Shown: one piece after another, positions 42,743 through 51,172 of the stretch
How the letters are laid out: each line of letters starts with the position of its first letter
Numbering within the stretch: position 1 is the first letter of the stretch
Assembly: GCA_038254545.1 (NCBI GenBank)
Contig: JBBSGB010000014.1
Coordinates: forward strand, 1 to 64,000
Direction of reading: 5' to 3'
Source of the DNA: CAHJXF01 sp038254545
GTDB lineage: Bacteria; Pseudomonadota; Gammaproteobacteria; Burkholderiales; Burkholderiaceae_D
DNA length: 64,000 bases
The notes under the pieces: generated by a model
Database searches by the model: none
What the model was told of the DNA's origin: nothing
The model's input: only the letters and a program-made list of their open reading frames with translations
Translations under genes and position numbers: made by a program

Positions 42743-43819
42743 CTAGGGGCTTTCCCACAACTCCGCGTTCACGCTGCGGCCGGGCGCCGCAAGGCCGAAG
42801 TGGCGATATGCCGACAGGGTTGCGATCCGACCGCGCGGCGTCCGATGCAGAAAGCCCTGCTGGATCAGGAAAGGCTCGATCACGTCTTCGATGGTGTCGC
42901 GCTCTTCACCGATCGCCGACGCGAGATTGTCGAGACCGACCGGGCCACCGTCGAACTTGTGCAATATCGCCTCGAGCAGTTTTCTGTCCATCACGTCGAG
43001 GCCGAGCGCATCGACGTCGAGCATCTTGAGCGCGGTGTCCGCAACTGCCGAAGTGACACGACCATCGGCGCGCATCTCGGCGTAGTCGCGCACGCGGCGC
43101 AAGAGCCGATTGGCGATGCGCGGCGTGCCGCGCGAACGCTTCGCCAGTTCCATCGCGCCTTCGTCGTCGATGCGCGTGCCGAGCAAGGCGGCCGAGCGCT
43201 TGACGATGCGCTGCACCTCCTCGGCGGTGTAGAACTCGAGCCTGGCGACGATGCCGAAGCGGTCGCGCAGGGGATTGGTCAACATGCCCGCGCGCGTGGT
43301 TGCGCCGACCAGCGTGAACGGCTGCAGGTCGAGCTTGACGCTGCGCGCCGCCGGACCCTCGCCGATCATGATGTCGATCTGGAAGTCTTCGAGAGCGGGG
43401 TAAAGAATTTCTTCGACGACCGGCGAGAGCCTGTGGATCTCGTCGATGAAGAGCACGTCGTTCTTTTCCAGATTGGTGAGCAGCGCCGCGAGATCGCCGG
43501 GTCGCTCGAGCACCGGCCCCGAAGTCGAGCGCATATGCACGCCCATCTCGCGCGCCACGATGTGCGCGAGCGTGGTCTTGCCCAGACCGGGCGGGCCGAA
43601 CAGCAGCACGTGATCGAGCGACTCCTGGCGTTTCCTCGCGGCGCCGATGAAGATCTCGAGCTGCTCGCGAATCTTGACCTGCCCGATATATTCGTCGAGC
43701 GCCTTGGGTCGCAACGCGCGCTCGAAGACCTCTTCGTTCGGCGACGCGGCCGCAGTCGATGTCACGCGCGAATGCGCGCCGGTGTCGCCGACACTGGAGA
43801 GGGAATCGGATTCGATCAT
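42743..43819 (-). CDS. ruvB: Holliday junction branch migration ATPase RuvB
   Basis: The 358-residue RuvB drives branch migration of Holliday junctions with RuvA. Walker A is LLFGPPGLGKTTLAHI, Walker B is DVLFIDEIHRL, and the arginine-finger region GATTRAGMLTNPLRDRFG and C-terminal winged helix (GFLHRTPRGRIAT) are intact. ATG 43819 (MIESDS) fits betaproteobacterial RuvB starts better than the one nine codons upstream. It is separated from ruvA by a Phd/PIN module and a secreted-protein gene, unlike the usual ruvAB arrangement. It follows the PIN gene by 7 bases. Confidence 0.97.
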   Translation of the reverse strand: MIESDSLSSVGDTGAHSRVTSTAAASPNEEVFERALRPKALDEYIGQVKIREQLEIFIGAARKRQESLDHVLLFGPPGLGKTTLAHIVAREMGVHMRSTSGPVLERPGDLAALLTNLEKNDVLFIDEIHRLSPVVEEILYPALEDFQIDIMIGEGPAARSVKLDLQPFTLVGATTRAGMLTNPLRDRFGIVARLEFYTAEEVQRIVKRSAALLGTRIDDEGAMELAKRSRGTPRIANRLLRRVRDYAEMRADGRVTSAVADTALKMLDVDALGLDVMDRKLLEAILHKFDGGPVGLDNLASAIGEERDTIEDVIEPFLIQQGFLHRTPRGRIATLSAYRHFGLAAPGRSVNAELWESP

Positions 43820-43826
43820 GCGTTCG

Positions 43827-44261
43827 TTACCAATGGAGCGCGACATCGTAGCGCGACAGCAGCTTGTCGCGCGACAGCAGCGTGAGGCCTTCGACGCGCG
43901 CCTGCGCGATCAACATGCGATCGAAGGGATCGCGATGATGAGTGGGCAAGGCTTCGTGCTCGACGATGTGCGCGATCTCGATCGGCAACAGATCGATATC
44001 GTTCTCGCGCTGCTGGCGCAGCATCATGCGATCGATCGTCAACGGCAAGGTGAGCTTGCCGATCATGCTCTTGATCTGGATTTCCCAGAGGCTCGCGACG
44101 CTCACGAAGAGGCGATTGCGCGTGTCCTCGATCAGGGCGCACAGAGTCGGCGGCAGCAGATGCGGCGCCTGATCCATGAACAGCAGCGCGTGCGTGTCGA
44201 GCAGATAGCGGCCGATCGGCGGGACGGCCGCGACGATCGGTACATGAACTGATCGTTTCAT
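43827..44261 (-). CDS. PIN-domain toxin (VapC-like)
   Basis: The 144-residue protein has PIN acidic sites in YLLDTHALLFMDQ, VSVASLWEIQIKS, HRDPFDRMLIAQA and LLSRDKLLSRY. This is the VapC subgroup commonly paired with Phd-type antitoxins. Its start overlaps the antitoxin stop (ATGA, 44258-44261). The gene runs straight into ruvB with 7 bases between, so the module lies inside the ruv gene region. Confidence 0.92.
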   Translation of the reverse strand: MKRSVHVPIVAAVPPIGRYLLDTHALLFMDQAPHLLPPTLCALIEDTRNRLFVSVASLWEIQIKSMIGKLTLPLTIDRMMLRQQRENDIDLLPIEIAHIVEHEALPTHHRDPFDRMLIAQARVEGLTLLSRDKLLSRYDVALHW

Positions 44262-44575
44262 TTCGCGCGAGGCTTCCGATAGGGCGCAGCCGGCTGCTGC
44301 AGATGTCGCGTTGCGACGCGCGTCTTACGATGCGGCGTCCCTGGTTCGTCGTACCACAGCGCCTCGTCGACCATCGGCGCATCGAAGTCCGCGGCAATCG
44401 CGAATGCCGGCGACGCATTGAGCCCGAGCACGCGCCGGTCGCGCCGAGTCTCGATCGGAACCAGCCGTACCGTGGGCTTGTTGGCGCGCGCGATCACGAT
44501 CTCCTCGCCCGCCTCGGCGCGCGCGATCAGATCGGACAGCGTGGTCTTGGCTTCGTGGACGTTGACGATGGTCAT
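44258..44575 (-). CDS. Phd-family antitoxin partner of the PIN toxin
   Basis: The 105-residue protein opens with MTIVNVHEAKTTLSDLIARA, followed by GEEIVIARANKPTVRLVPIE. This is the Phd/YefM fold that both binds DNA and anchors the toxin. The C-terminal half (RVLGLNASPAFAIAADFDAPMVDEALWY, residues 46-75) is the toxin-binding segment typical of VapC-linked Phd proteins. It is the first gene of a unit that continues through the PIN gene to ruvB. A palindrome upstream could be its operator. Confidence 0.9.
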   Translation of the reverse strand: MTIVNVHEAKTTLSDLIARAEAGEEIVIARANKPTVRLVPIETRRDRRVLGLNASPAFAIAADFDAPMVDEALWYDEPGTPHRKTRVATRHLQQPAAPYRKPRAK

Positions 44576-44609
44576 GGCGGAAGTGAGATGGGATGTGCTT
44601 GTTGGTTCA

Positions 44610-44628
44610 GATGTTAGCTAACAACATC
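44610..44628. promoter_or_regulatory. Nested palindrome upstream of the Phd/PIN module
   Basis: GTTAGCTAAC (44613-44622) is a perfect palindrome, nested with GATGTT (44610-44615) and AACATC (44623-44628). It lies about 35 bases upstream of the antitoxin start. On the minus strand a TTGCGT and a TAACAT are 17 bases apart and overlap it, giving a possible promoter under antitoxin control. Confidence 0.45.
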
Positions 44629-44667
44629 CGAATACGCAAGCACGTGCGAACCGCAGCACGCGCGTCA

Positions 44668-45477
44668 TCACTGGCTGTACGACCTGAACCCCGCCACGAT
44701 CGCGATCAAGTTCGGCAGCTGGGCAGCGGCTGCATCGAGAAGACGCTGCGACAGCTTGTCCGTGAGCCGCTTGCCGAGCGCGTCGACGGGCGCCGTATCG
44801 ACGGCCTCGACCAAGGTCTGCAGGCGCTTCGCGCGCTGCGGGTCGGCGCCCTTGAGCGCCAGCAGCATCAGCGCGGCGTCGCCGTATTGCGATCGAGCGC
44901 GAACTTCGAGATCGCGAAACGCCTCGGTGATGGATTTCGCGCCGGGTTGCGAACCTATCCTGCGCGCGAGCGTATGCGTCATCTGCAGGGCCGCTTTCGC
45001 ATCGATCGCGCGCTGCGCCTGGCGACCGAGCTCGGTGTCGGTCGTGTCGATCAGGAAAGCGATGTCGTCCAATGTCCAGGGAACGTTGACCGCGTACAGC
45101 AGATCGCTGCGATCGAGTTTCAACAGCGGCCCGCCGCGCGCCTCTTCGGACGAGAGCGCCGCATCGACCTGCCGCAACGCTTCATCGAAGTAGGCGTTGC
45201 CGCGCTTCCATCGCGAACCGAGACCCGCGCCTTCACCGACGGCATTGACGAAATATCCGGGCAGCGTTAGTCGCAACTGCTGCGAGAAGGTCGCAACCGC
45301 TTCTTCGACGAGCGGCAGGTCGAGCTTGTTTGCGAGTATCTGCAGCGCCGCGTCGCGCGAAGCGCCGGGGGGCGGCGATGGGGACGGCGACGCTCCTCGC
45401 GTTTGCGCAATGCTCGGCGACGCAAGCGTCACGAGCACGCAAGCAATCAAGGCAAGCAACGATCCGCGCAGTCGCAT
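44668..45477 (-). CDS. Exported protein of unknown function
   Basis: This 269-residue protein has a signal peptide (MRLRGSLLALIACVLVTLAS, cleavage near SIAQ), then a Ser/Pro-rich linker and a mostly helical mature domain. I recognise no catalytic motif. Segments such as VEEAVATFSQQLRLTLPGYF and LLYAVNVPWTLDDIAFLIDTTD are notable but not diagnostic. Its ATG overlaps the ruvA stop by one base (TGATG), so it is cotranscribed with ruvA. A periplasmic location makes a direct role in recombination unlikely. Confidence 0.8.
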   Translation of the reverse strand: MRLRGSLLALIACVLVTLASPSIAQTRGASPSPSPPPGASRDAALQILANKLDLPLVEEAVATFSQQLRLTLPGYFVNAVGEGAGLGSRWKRGNAYFDEALRQVDAALSSEEARGGPLLKLDRSDLLYAVNVPWTLDDIAFLIDTTDTELGRQAQRAIDAKAALQMTHTLARRIGSQPGAKSITEAFRDLEVRARSQYGDAALMLLALKGADPQRAKRLQTLVEAVDTAPVDALGKRLTDKLSQRLLDAAAAQLPNLIAIVAGFRSYSQ

Positions 45478-46064
45478 CACGACTTCGACAACGCCTTCAA
45501 GGCCTGGCGAATGCCGTCCGACACGCTGCTGCCCGCCGTCACTTGCTTCACCGCGAACAGCGCTTCCTTGTCCGAATAGCCGAGCGACGTGAGCGCCTTC
45601 ATGATGTCCGGCGCCGCGTCGCCGGCATCGATGGCCGAGAGGCCGACGGGCGCACCCAGGTCCGCGCCGAGCTTGCCTTTCAATTCGAGCAGCAGACGCT
45701 CGGCGGTCTTCTTGCCGATCCCGGGAACCTGCACCAGACGCGCGGGTTCCTGCATCGTGATGGCCTGCGCGAGGTCGGCGAGCGACAGGCCCGACAGCAC
45801 CGCGAGCGCGGTGCGCGGCCCGACGCCGGCGATCTTGATCAATTCGCGAAACGCCGCGCGCTCGGCGTGCGTGCCGAAGCCGTAGAGCAGTTGCGCGTCT
45901 TCGCGCACCACCAGGTGCGCGAACAGCGCGACTCTTTCGCCCACGGCAGGCAGGTTGTAGAGCGTGCTCATCGGCACGTCGAGCTCGTAGCCGACGCCGC
46001 CGCAATCGACCAGCACGTGCGGCGGCATCTTTTCGAGCAAGGTACCCGCGATGCGGCCGATCAC
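45477..46064 (-). CDS. ruvA: Holliday junction DNA-binding protein RuvA
   Basis: The 195-residue RuvA forms the tetramer that holds the Holliday junction and recruits RuvB. It has the OB-fold start MIGRIAGTLLEKMPPHVLVDCGG (residues 1-23), two helix-hairpin-helix motifs (IKIAGVGPRTALAVLSGL and LVQVPGIGKKTAERLLLEL) and the C-terminal RuvB-binding domain (MKALTSLGYSDKEA). It follows the peroxiredoxin gene by 42 bases. The secreted-protein gene that follows overlaps its stop codon. Confidence 0.97.
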   Translation of the reverse strand: MIGRIAGTLLEKMPPHVLVDCGGVGYELDVPMSTLYNLPAVGERVALFAHLVVREDAQLLYGFGTHAERAAFRELIKIAGVGPRTALAVLSGLSLADLAQAITMQEPARLVQVPGIGKKTAERLLLELKGKLGADLGAPVGLSAIDAGDAAPDIMKALTSLGYSDKEALFAVKQVTAGSSVSDGIRQALKALSKS

Positions 46065-46106
46065 GAACGACCCTTGCGATGTGACGCCGGCTTTCTCAAC
46101 GCGCGA

Positions 46107-46613
46107 TTAACCCAGTTGTTTCAGCAACGTCGCGGCATCGCTGACTTCGAACTTGCCGCCTGCTTCGATGTTCAGTTGCTTGACGACTCCGTCATCGACC
46201 AGCATCGAGTAGCGCTGCGAGCGCACGCCCATGCCGCGCGCGGTCAGGTCGAATTCGAGCCCGAGTTTTTTCGTGAATTCGCCGGACCCGTCGGCCATCA
46301 TGCGCACCTTGCCGGTGGCGTGCTGGTCGCGCGCCCACGCACCCATGACGAAAGCGTCGTTGACCGACACGCACCAGATCTCGTCCACACCCTTGGCCTT
46401 GAGCGCATCGTATTGCTGGAGATATCCGGGCACGTGCTTCGCCGAGCAGGTCGGCGTGAAGGCGCCCGGCAGGCCGAAGAGCGCGATCTTCTTGCCGCGA
46501 ACCAGTTCTTCGACGTGAAAGCTGTTCGGGCCGATGATGCAACCGTTGCCTTCGACGTCCACGAATTCCTGCAGGGTCGCGTCGGGCAGTCGTTCGCCGA
46601 TGGTGATGGTCAT
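46107..46613 (-). CDS. Peroxiredoxin (Prx5-like)
   Basis: This 168-residue protein is a Prx5-type peroxiredoxin, with the peroxidatic Cys in GAFTPTCSAKHVPGY and partners WCVSVNDAFVMGAWA and GMGVRSQRYSMLVDDG. It would reduce peroxides at the expense of glutaredoxin, glutathione or thioredoxin. It lies between ruvC and ruvA on the same strand and so may be expressed with DNA repair genes. The start ATG at 46613 is clear. Confidence 0.95.
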   Translation of the reverse strand: MTITIGERLPDATLQEFVDVEGNGCIIGPNSFHVEELVRGKKIALFGLPGAFTPTCSAKHVPGYLQQYDALKAKGVDEIWCVSVNDAFVMGAWARDQHATGKVRMMADGSGEFTKKLGLEFDLTARGMGVRSQRYSMLVDDGVVKQLNIEAGGKFEVSDAATLLKQLG

Positions 46614-46700
46614 GTGGCCTCCTGATTCATGCGCGAAAGCGGCGATGATACGTGAGCGACCGAGCGCGTTGCGCTTGCCCGAACGGCATGTCGATGCGCG

Positions 46701-47249
46701 TCAGGGGCGTCCGCTCATACGGCCGCGTTGCATCCGCAGACGACCCAGAGCGATCTCGGGCGCAGCGCGCGTCAGCGTCGCGATGCTCGCCCCCGTATGT
46801 GCATGACAGATCGCGCATGCGAGCGCATCGGCCGCGTCGGCGGTGGGTGCGCCCGAGAGCCGCAGCAGCCGCTTGACCATCTCCTGCACCTGCGTCTTGT
46901 TGGCCTTGCCATAACCGACCGTGGCCTGCTTGGTCTGCAAGGCTGTGTACTCGGACACCATGAGACCGCCATCGACCAGCGCGCAGATCGCCGCGCCGCG
47001 CGCCTGCCCGAGCAGCAGCGTCGATTGCGGATTGACGTTGACGAAGACCTTCTCGATGGCTGCGCATTGCGGGCGATGCATGGCGACGACCTCGCGCACG
47101 CCGTCGAAGATCGCGCGCAGGCGTTCGGGCAGGTCGGCGTCGGGCGTGCGCACGATGCCGCTGGCGACATAAGCGAGTCGCGGGCCGTCGACGTCGATCA
47201 CGCCGAAGCCAGTAATGCGAAGTCCGGGATCGATGCCGAGGATGCGCAT
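46701..47249 (-). CDS. ruvC: Holliday junction resolvase RuvC
   Basis: The 182-residue endonuclease cuts Holliday junctions symmetrically. Its RNase-H-like active site is visible: Asp in MRILGIDPG, Glu in AAIEKVFVN, and the C-terminal acidic pair in TADAADALACAICH. The loop NPQSTLLLGQARGAAI is family specific. The frame is open upstream, but ATG 47249 is the family start. It directly follows the Doc toxin gene with one base between stop and start. Confidence 0.97.
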   Translation of the reverse strand: MRILGIDPGLRITGFGVIDVDGPRLAYVASGIVRTPDADLPERLRAIFDGVREVVAMHRPQCAAIEKVFVNVNPQSTLLLGQARGAAICALVDGGLMVSEYTALQTKQATVGYGKANKTQVQEMVKRLLRLSGAPTADAADALACAICHAHTGASIATLTRAAPEIALGRLRMQRGRMSGRP

Positions 47250-47250
47250 G

Positions 47251-47655
47251 TCAGCGCTTTGCGCGCGGTTTTGCGTGGGGCCCGACGTGCGTACGAAGCC
47301 ATTCCGCCAAGCGATGCTCGTCGATCGAGCCGCCCGCGACGCCGAGCATGACGACCACGCACTCGGCGTCATCAGCGGACAAGGTCATCGCGTCCAGTTC
47401 GAGAAACAGGGCCATGGCGACGAATGCGGTGCGCTTGTTGCCATCCACGAAGGGGTGGTTACGCGCAATGCCAAAGCCATAGGCGGCAGCGCATCGGCAT
47501 ACGTCGGGGTCTCCGTAAGCCGCCAGATTCTTGGGCCGGGCAAGTGCGGACGCGAGCAGGCCGGCGTCTCTCGTACCTACCAAGCCGCCATGTTCTGCAA
47601 GTTGCGCGTCATGAACTGCTTCGAGGACCGCGTCGCCGATCCAGACGAATTCCAT
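47251..47655 (-). CDS. doc: Doc-type Fic-domain toxin
   Basis: The 134-residue protein has the Fic/Doc motif HPFVDGNKRTAFVAM near residue 66 and the Doc-type N-terminus IGDAVLEAVHDAQLAEHGG. Doc toxins phosphorylate elongation factor Tu. The motif here has Gly where Doc commonly has Ala (DGNKR rather than DANKR), as in AMP-transferring Fic enzymes, so which reaction it performs is open. It is downstream of an AbrB-type antitoxin and directly upstream of ruvC. Confidence 0.9.
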   Translation of the reverse strand: MEFVWIGDAVLEAVHDAQLAEHGGLVGTRDAGLLASALARPKNLAAYGDPDVCRCAAAYGFGIARNHPFVDGNKRTAFVAMALFLELDAMTLSADDAECVVVMLGVAGGSIDEHRLAEWLRTHVGPHAKPRAKR

Positions 47656-47670
47656 GGCGCCGCCCGTCAG

Positions 47671-47895
47671 CTACTTGGCCAGTTCAGCGAGCGTGTGGCG
47701 ATATTGCTTCATGATCTTACGCGCGGCGGTCATCTGTTTTTCGAACTCGGGATTGACGGTCGTCAACCGATAGCCGCCGGGTGCTTCGGTGAGGTAGAGC
47801 GCATCGCCCTTTTCGAGATTGAAACGCGCGAGGGACTCTTTCGGGATGATCACGCCGAGAGAATTGCCGACTTGAGACAGCTTCAAGGTATGCAT
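47671..47895 (-). CDS. AbrB/MazE-type antitoxin
   Basis: This 74-residue protein has a swapped-hairpin SpoVT/AbrB domain (LKLSQVGNSLGVIIPKESLARFNLEKGDALYL, split over residues 4-35). A C-terminal helix follows, which would bind the toxin (EKQMTAARKIMKQYRHTLAEL). It precedes the Doc-type gene by 15 bases. Pairing of AbrB-type antitoxins with Doc is a known combination. A 20-bp palindrome just upstream is the probable operator. Confidence 0.9.
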   Translation of the reverse strand: MHTLKLSQVGNSLGVIIPKESLARFNLEKGDALYLTEAPGGYRLTTVNPEFEKQMTAARKIMKQYRHTLAELAK

Positions 47896-47912
47896 GAGGA
47901 CCTCACTACACC

Positions 47913-47932
47913 GTTATAACCAAGGTTATAAC
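47913..47932. promoter_or_regulatory. Perfect 20-bp palindromic operator of the AbrB/Doc module
   Basis: GTTATAACC and GGTTATAAC flank a two-base centre, forming a perfect inverted repeat 17 bases upstream of the antitoxin ATG. Each arm contains TATAAC, a good -10-like box. Binding there by the antitoxin or its complex would block the promoter. This is the clearest operator-like sequence in the window. Confidence 0.65.
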
Positions 47933-47990
47933 TATAGCGACGTTCTCATCCGCACACAAGAAGGGCTGCTCGAGTCTGTGGATTGCCCGT

Positions 47991-49619
47991 TCAATGCCTG
48001 AAGTGCCGCACTCCCGTGAACACCATCGCGATGCCGTGCTCGTCCGCTGCCGCGATCACTTCATCGTCGCGCACGCTACCGCCCGGTTGGATCACGCACG
48101 TCGCGCCGGCATCCACAACCACGTCGAGCCCGTCGCGAAACGGGAAGAAGGCATCGGACGCAACCGCCGATCCTTGCAACGACAGCCCCGCGTGCTCGGC
48201 CTTGATCGCCGCGATGCGCGCCGAGTCGATGCGACTCATCTGGCCTGCCCCGACGCCGAGCGTGCGGCCGCCCGCGCAGAACACGATCGCGTTGGACTTC
48301 ACGAACTTGGCGACGCGCCATGCGAAGAGGAGGTCGGCGAGTTGCTCGTCGCTCGGCTGCTTCGTCGTGACGACCCTGATCGCGTCCTTCGTCAGGCGAT
48401 GCTCGTCGAGTGTCTGAACCAGGAGGCCCGAGCCGATACGCTTGACGTCGAGGCCGATCCATCCCGACGGGCTGGCCGGCGTGACCTGCGCGCCGTGCAC
48501 ATACGACGCAATCTCCAGCACGCGCAGATTGGTCTTCTTCGCGAGCAACGCCAGTGCATCGTCGGCATATGCGGGCGCGATCAGCACCTCCACGAACTGC
48601 TTGCTCACCGCCTCGACGGCGGCTGCATCGAGCGGTCGATTGAACGCGATGATGCCGCCGAAGGCGGACGTGGGATCGGTCGCGAAGGCCTTGTCGTAAG
48701 CCTCTCTGGGCGACGCGCCGATCGCGACGCCGCAGGGGTTCGCGTGCTTGACGATCACGCACGCTGCACTTTCAATCACGCCATCGCCGTCCGCGTCGAA
48801 GCTTTTCACGCATTCCCACGACGCATCCGCATCGGCGAGATTGTTGTACGACAACTCCTTGCCCTGGAGCTGGCGCGCGGTCACGAGCGTGCCGGGCAGT
48901 GGCAACGGATCGCGATAGAGCGCCGCCGACTGATGCGGGTTCTCGCCGTAGCGCAGATCCTGCAGCTTGATGAAGCTCGGATTCGACTGCGTAGGGAAGG
49001 CGTGGCGCTCGGGTGCGCTCTCGCCGGCAGCGACGGTCTTGATCGACGAGAGGTAATCGCTGATCGCCGCGTCGTAGCGCGCGATACGATCGAAGGCCGC
49101 GACCGCGAGCGCGAAGCGGGTGTCGTCCGACACCCGGCCGTCGTCCTTCAATTCGCGCTCGACGGTTTCGTACTGCGACGCATCGGTGACGACCGCCACG
49201 TCCTTCCAGTTCTTCGCGCCGGAGCGAACCATGGCGGGGCCGCCGATGTCGATGTTCTCGATCGCGTCTTCGAGCGTGCAGCCGGGCTTGGCGACGGTCG
49301 CTTCGAACGGATAGAGATTGACGACCAGCAGATCGATCGTTCCGATGCCGTGCTTGTCGATCGCGGCCACATGCGCAGCCACATCGCGGCGCGCGAGCAG
49401 GCCGCCGTGCACCTTCGGATGCAGCGTCTTCACGCGCCCGTCCAGCATTTCCGGAAAGCCGGTGTAGTCGGCGACTTCGACGACCGGCAAGCCGGCATCG
49501 GCGAGCAGCTTCGCGGTGCCGCCGGTCGAAAGCAGTTCGAACTTCATCGCCGCGAGTGTCGTCGCGAAAGCGACGAGGCCGGTCTTGTCGGAGACCGAAA
49601 GCAGCGCGCGACGAGTCAT
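47991..49619 (-). CDS. purH: Bifunctional AICAR transformylase/IMP cyclohydrolase
   Basis: The 542-residue PurH carries out the last two steps of purine synthesis. The N-terminal cyclohydrolase domain begins TRRALLSVSDKTGLVAFA and includes TGGTAKLLADAGLPV. The C-terminal transformylase has VIVKHANPCGVAIG and DAFFPFRDGLDV. ATG 49619 matches the family start; a TTG seven codons upstream overlaps the fis stop. It follows fis and dusB on the same strand, a conserved betaproteobacterial order. Confidence 0.96.
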   Translation of the reverse strand: MTRRALLSVSDKTGLVAFATTLAAMKFELLSTGGTAKLLADAGLPVVEVADYTGFPEMLDGRVKTLHPKVHGGLLARRDVAAHVAAIDKHGIGTIDLLVVNLYPFEATVAKPGCTLEDAIENIDIGGPAMVRSGAKNWKDVAVVTDASQYETVERELKDDGRVSDDTRFALAVAAFDRIARYDAAISDYLSSIKTVAAGESAPERHAFPTQSNPSFIKLQDLRYGENPHQSAALYRDPLPLPGTLVTARQLQGKELSYNNLADADASWECVKSFDADGDGVIESAACVIVKHANPCGVAIGASPREAYDKAFATDPTSAFGGIIAFNRPLDAAAVEAVSKQFVEVLIAPAYADDALALLAKKTNLRVLEIASYVHGAQVTPASPSGWIGLDVKRIGSGLLVQTLDEHRLTKDAIRVVTTKQPSDEQLADLLFAWRVAKFVKSNAIVFCAGGRTLGVGAGQMSRIDSARIAAIKAEHAGLSLQGSAVASDAFFPFRDGLDVVVDAGATCVIQPGGSVRDDEVIAAADEHGIAMVFTGVRHFRH

Positions 49620-49636
49620 CGGATCACGGGATGGAT

Positions 49637-49870
49637 TCAAAGCAGTCCGTGGTCGCCGAGCTTCTTCCTCAGCGTGTTGCGGTTGATGCCGAGGATCTCC
49701 GCGGCCTGCGATTGATTGCCGCCCGCGCGCTCCATCGCGATCTCGAGCACGGGCTTCTCGACGGTGCGCATCACCATCTCATAGACGTGATGCGGGGTCT
49801 CGCCGTCGAGGTCGTGAAAATATTTCTCGAGGCTCTTGCGCACGCAATCCTGGATAGATTCGTTGCTCAT
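49637..49870 (-). CDS. fis: Fis-family nucleoid and regulatory protein
   Basis: This 77-residue Fis homologue has the C-terminal helix-turn-helix GNQSQAAEILGINRNTLRKKL and the upstream dimer helices (SIQDCVRKSLEKYFHDLDG). Fis bends DNA at many promoters and recombination sites. It sits 11 bases after dusB, the usual dusB-fis pairing. The frame is open further upstream but ATG 49870 gives the normal length. Confidence 0.96.
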   Translation of the reverse strand: MSNESIQDCVRKSLEKYFHDLDGETPHHVYEMVMRTVEKPVLEIAMERAGGNQSQAAEILGINRNTLRKKLGDHGLL

Positions 49871-49881
49871 CGCTGTGCCAT

Positions 49882-51024
49882 TCAAGCGGCTGCAAGCAAT
49901 GCACGGTTGGCCGAACCCGTGGCGATGCGCGAGGGCAACGCCTCGTGATCGCGGCCGATGCTCGCAAGGAAACGATCGACACAGGCGCGCTGCGCGTCGC
50001 AATCCTCGATCGCATTCATGCGCGCGCGAAACGCCTCGTCTCCCGGCAAGCCTGCGACGTACCAGCCGATATGCTTGCGCGCCGTGCGCAAGCCGGTGAA
50101 CTCGCCGTAGAACGCGTAGTGGTCGCCGAGATGTTCGGCGAGCAACGCCCGGACTTCGCCTATCGAGGGCGGCGCGCGATGCGTACCGTGTTCGAGATAG
50201 TGCGCGATCTCGCGAAAGATCCATGGTCGGCCCTGAGCGGCGCGACCGATCATCACGGCATCGGCGCGCGTGAAGCCGAGCACGCGAGCCGCATCTTCCG
50301 GACTGCGGATGTCGCCGTTCGCCACGATCGGCATCGCGACATCGGCTTTCACGGCAGCGATCGTGTCGTACTCCGCATCACCGCTGAACAGGTCGGCGCG
50401 CGCGCGGCCGTGGATGGTCAGGAGGGCGATACCGGCACGTTCGGCAATGCGTGCGATGGCAACCGCATTCCTCGCCTGCCGATGCGGACCGGTACGAATC
50501 TTGAGCGTGACGGGAACGCCGTGCGCCACGGTGACCGCTTCGACCACCGCATCGAGTATTCGCGCGACCAGCGCTTCATCAGCCAGCAGCGCGGAACCTG
50601 CCGCTGCATTGCAGACTTTCTTCGCCGGGCAACCCATGTTGATGTCGATGATCTGCGCGCCGCGCTCGACATTGAAGCGCGCGCATTCGGCCAGCATGGC
50701 TGGATCACTACCCGCGATCTGCACGGTCTTGGGTTCGGGCTCGCCGTCGTGATCGGTGCGTCGCGAACTCTTGACGGTTTCCCACAGGCGCGGATTGGAC
50801 GCAGCCATTTCCGAAACCGCATGGCCCGCGCCGAGCCGCTTGCACAACTTGCGAAACGGTCGATCGGTCACGCCCGCCATCGGCGCGACGATGACGCGGT
50901 TGCGCAGCACGTAGGGACCGATTCGAAGACCCGTCTCTCGCGGGCGCGCGCGATCGGCATCGACCGATGCATGCGCGCGGTCAGGGGCGAGCACACGATC
51001 AGAAGCGAAAACCGCAAGGGACAT
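49882..51024 (-). CDS. dusB: tRNA-dihydrouridine synthase DusB
   Basis: The 380-residue flavoenzyme reduces uridine in tRNA. The FMN barrel is marked by VIVAPMAGVTDRPFRKL, the active-site Cys region INMGCPAKKVCNAAAGSAL, TLKIRTGP and VMIGRAAQGRPW. It has about 30 extra N-terminal residues before the barrel compared with most DusB proteins, so an internal start is possible. It heads the dusB-fis-purH run. Confidence 0.95.
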   Translation of the reverse strand: MSLAVFASDRVLAPDRAHASVDADRARPRETGLRIGPYVLRNRVIVAPMAGVTDRPFRKLCKRLGAGHAVSEMAASNPRLWETVKSSRRTDHDGEPEPKTVQIAGSDPAMLAECARFNVERGAQIIDINMGCPAKKVCNAAAGSALLADEALVARILDAVVEAVTVAHGVPVTLKIRTGPHRQARNAVAIARIAERAGIALLTIHGRARADLFSGDAEYDTIAAVKADVAMPIVANGDIRSPEDAARVLGFTRADAVMIGRAAQGRPWIFREIAHYLEHGTHRAPPSIGEVRALLAEHLGDHYAFYGEFTGLRTARKHIGWYVAGLPGDEAFRARMNAIEDCDAQRACVDRFLASIGRDHEALPSRIATGSANRALLAAA

Positions 51025-51172
51025 GAGAGAAATCCGTGTTTGGAGAGTATTCGGTTCGCCGCGAAAGCCTCGCGCGAAGGTCGAGAAATGAAGCGGATGC
51101 GGGAGCAGAGCCGGGTCGACATTCTATCGTCAAGCGATCGGGCGACGCGATGCCCCGCCCGGCATCAACGTA

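Noticed and set aside
40571..43885. Very long plus-strand open frame (over 1,100 codons) across the S9 peptidase and ruvB genes
   Set aside because: It is antisense to two clearly recognised genes, is rich in Arg, Ala and His as expected of a GC-rich antisense frame, and has no domain.
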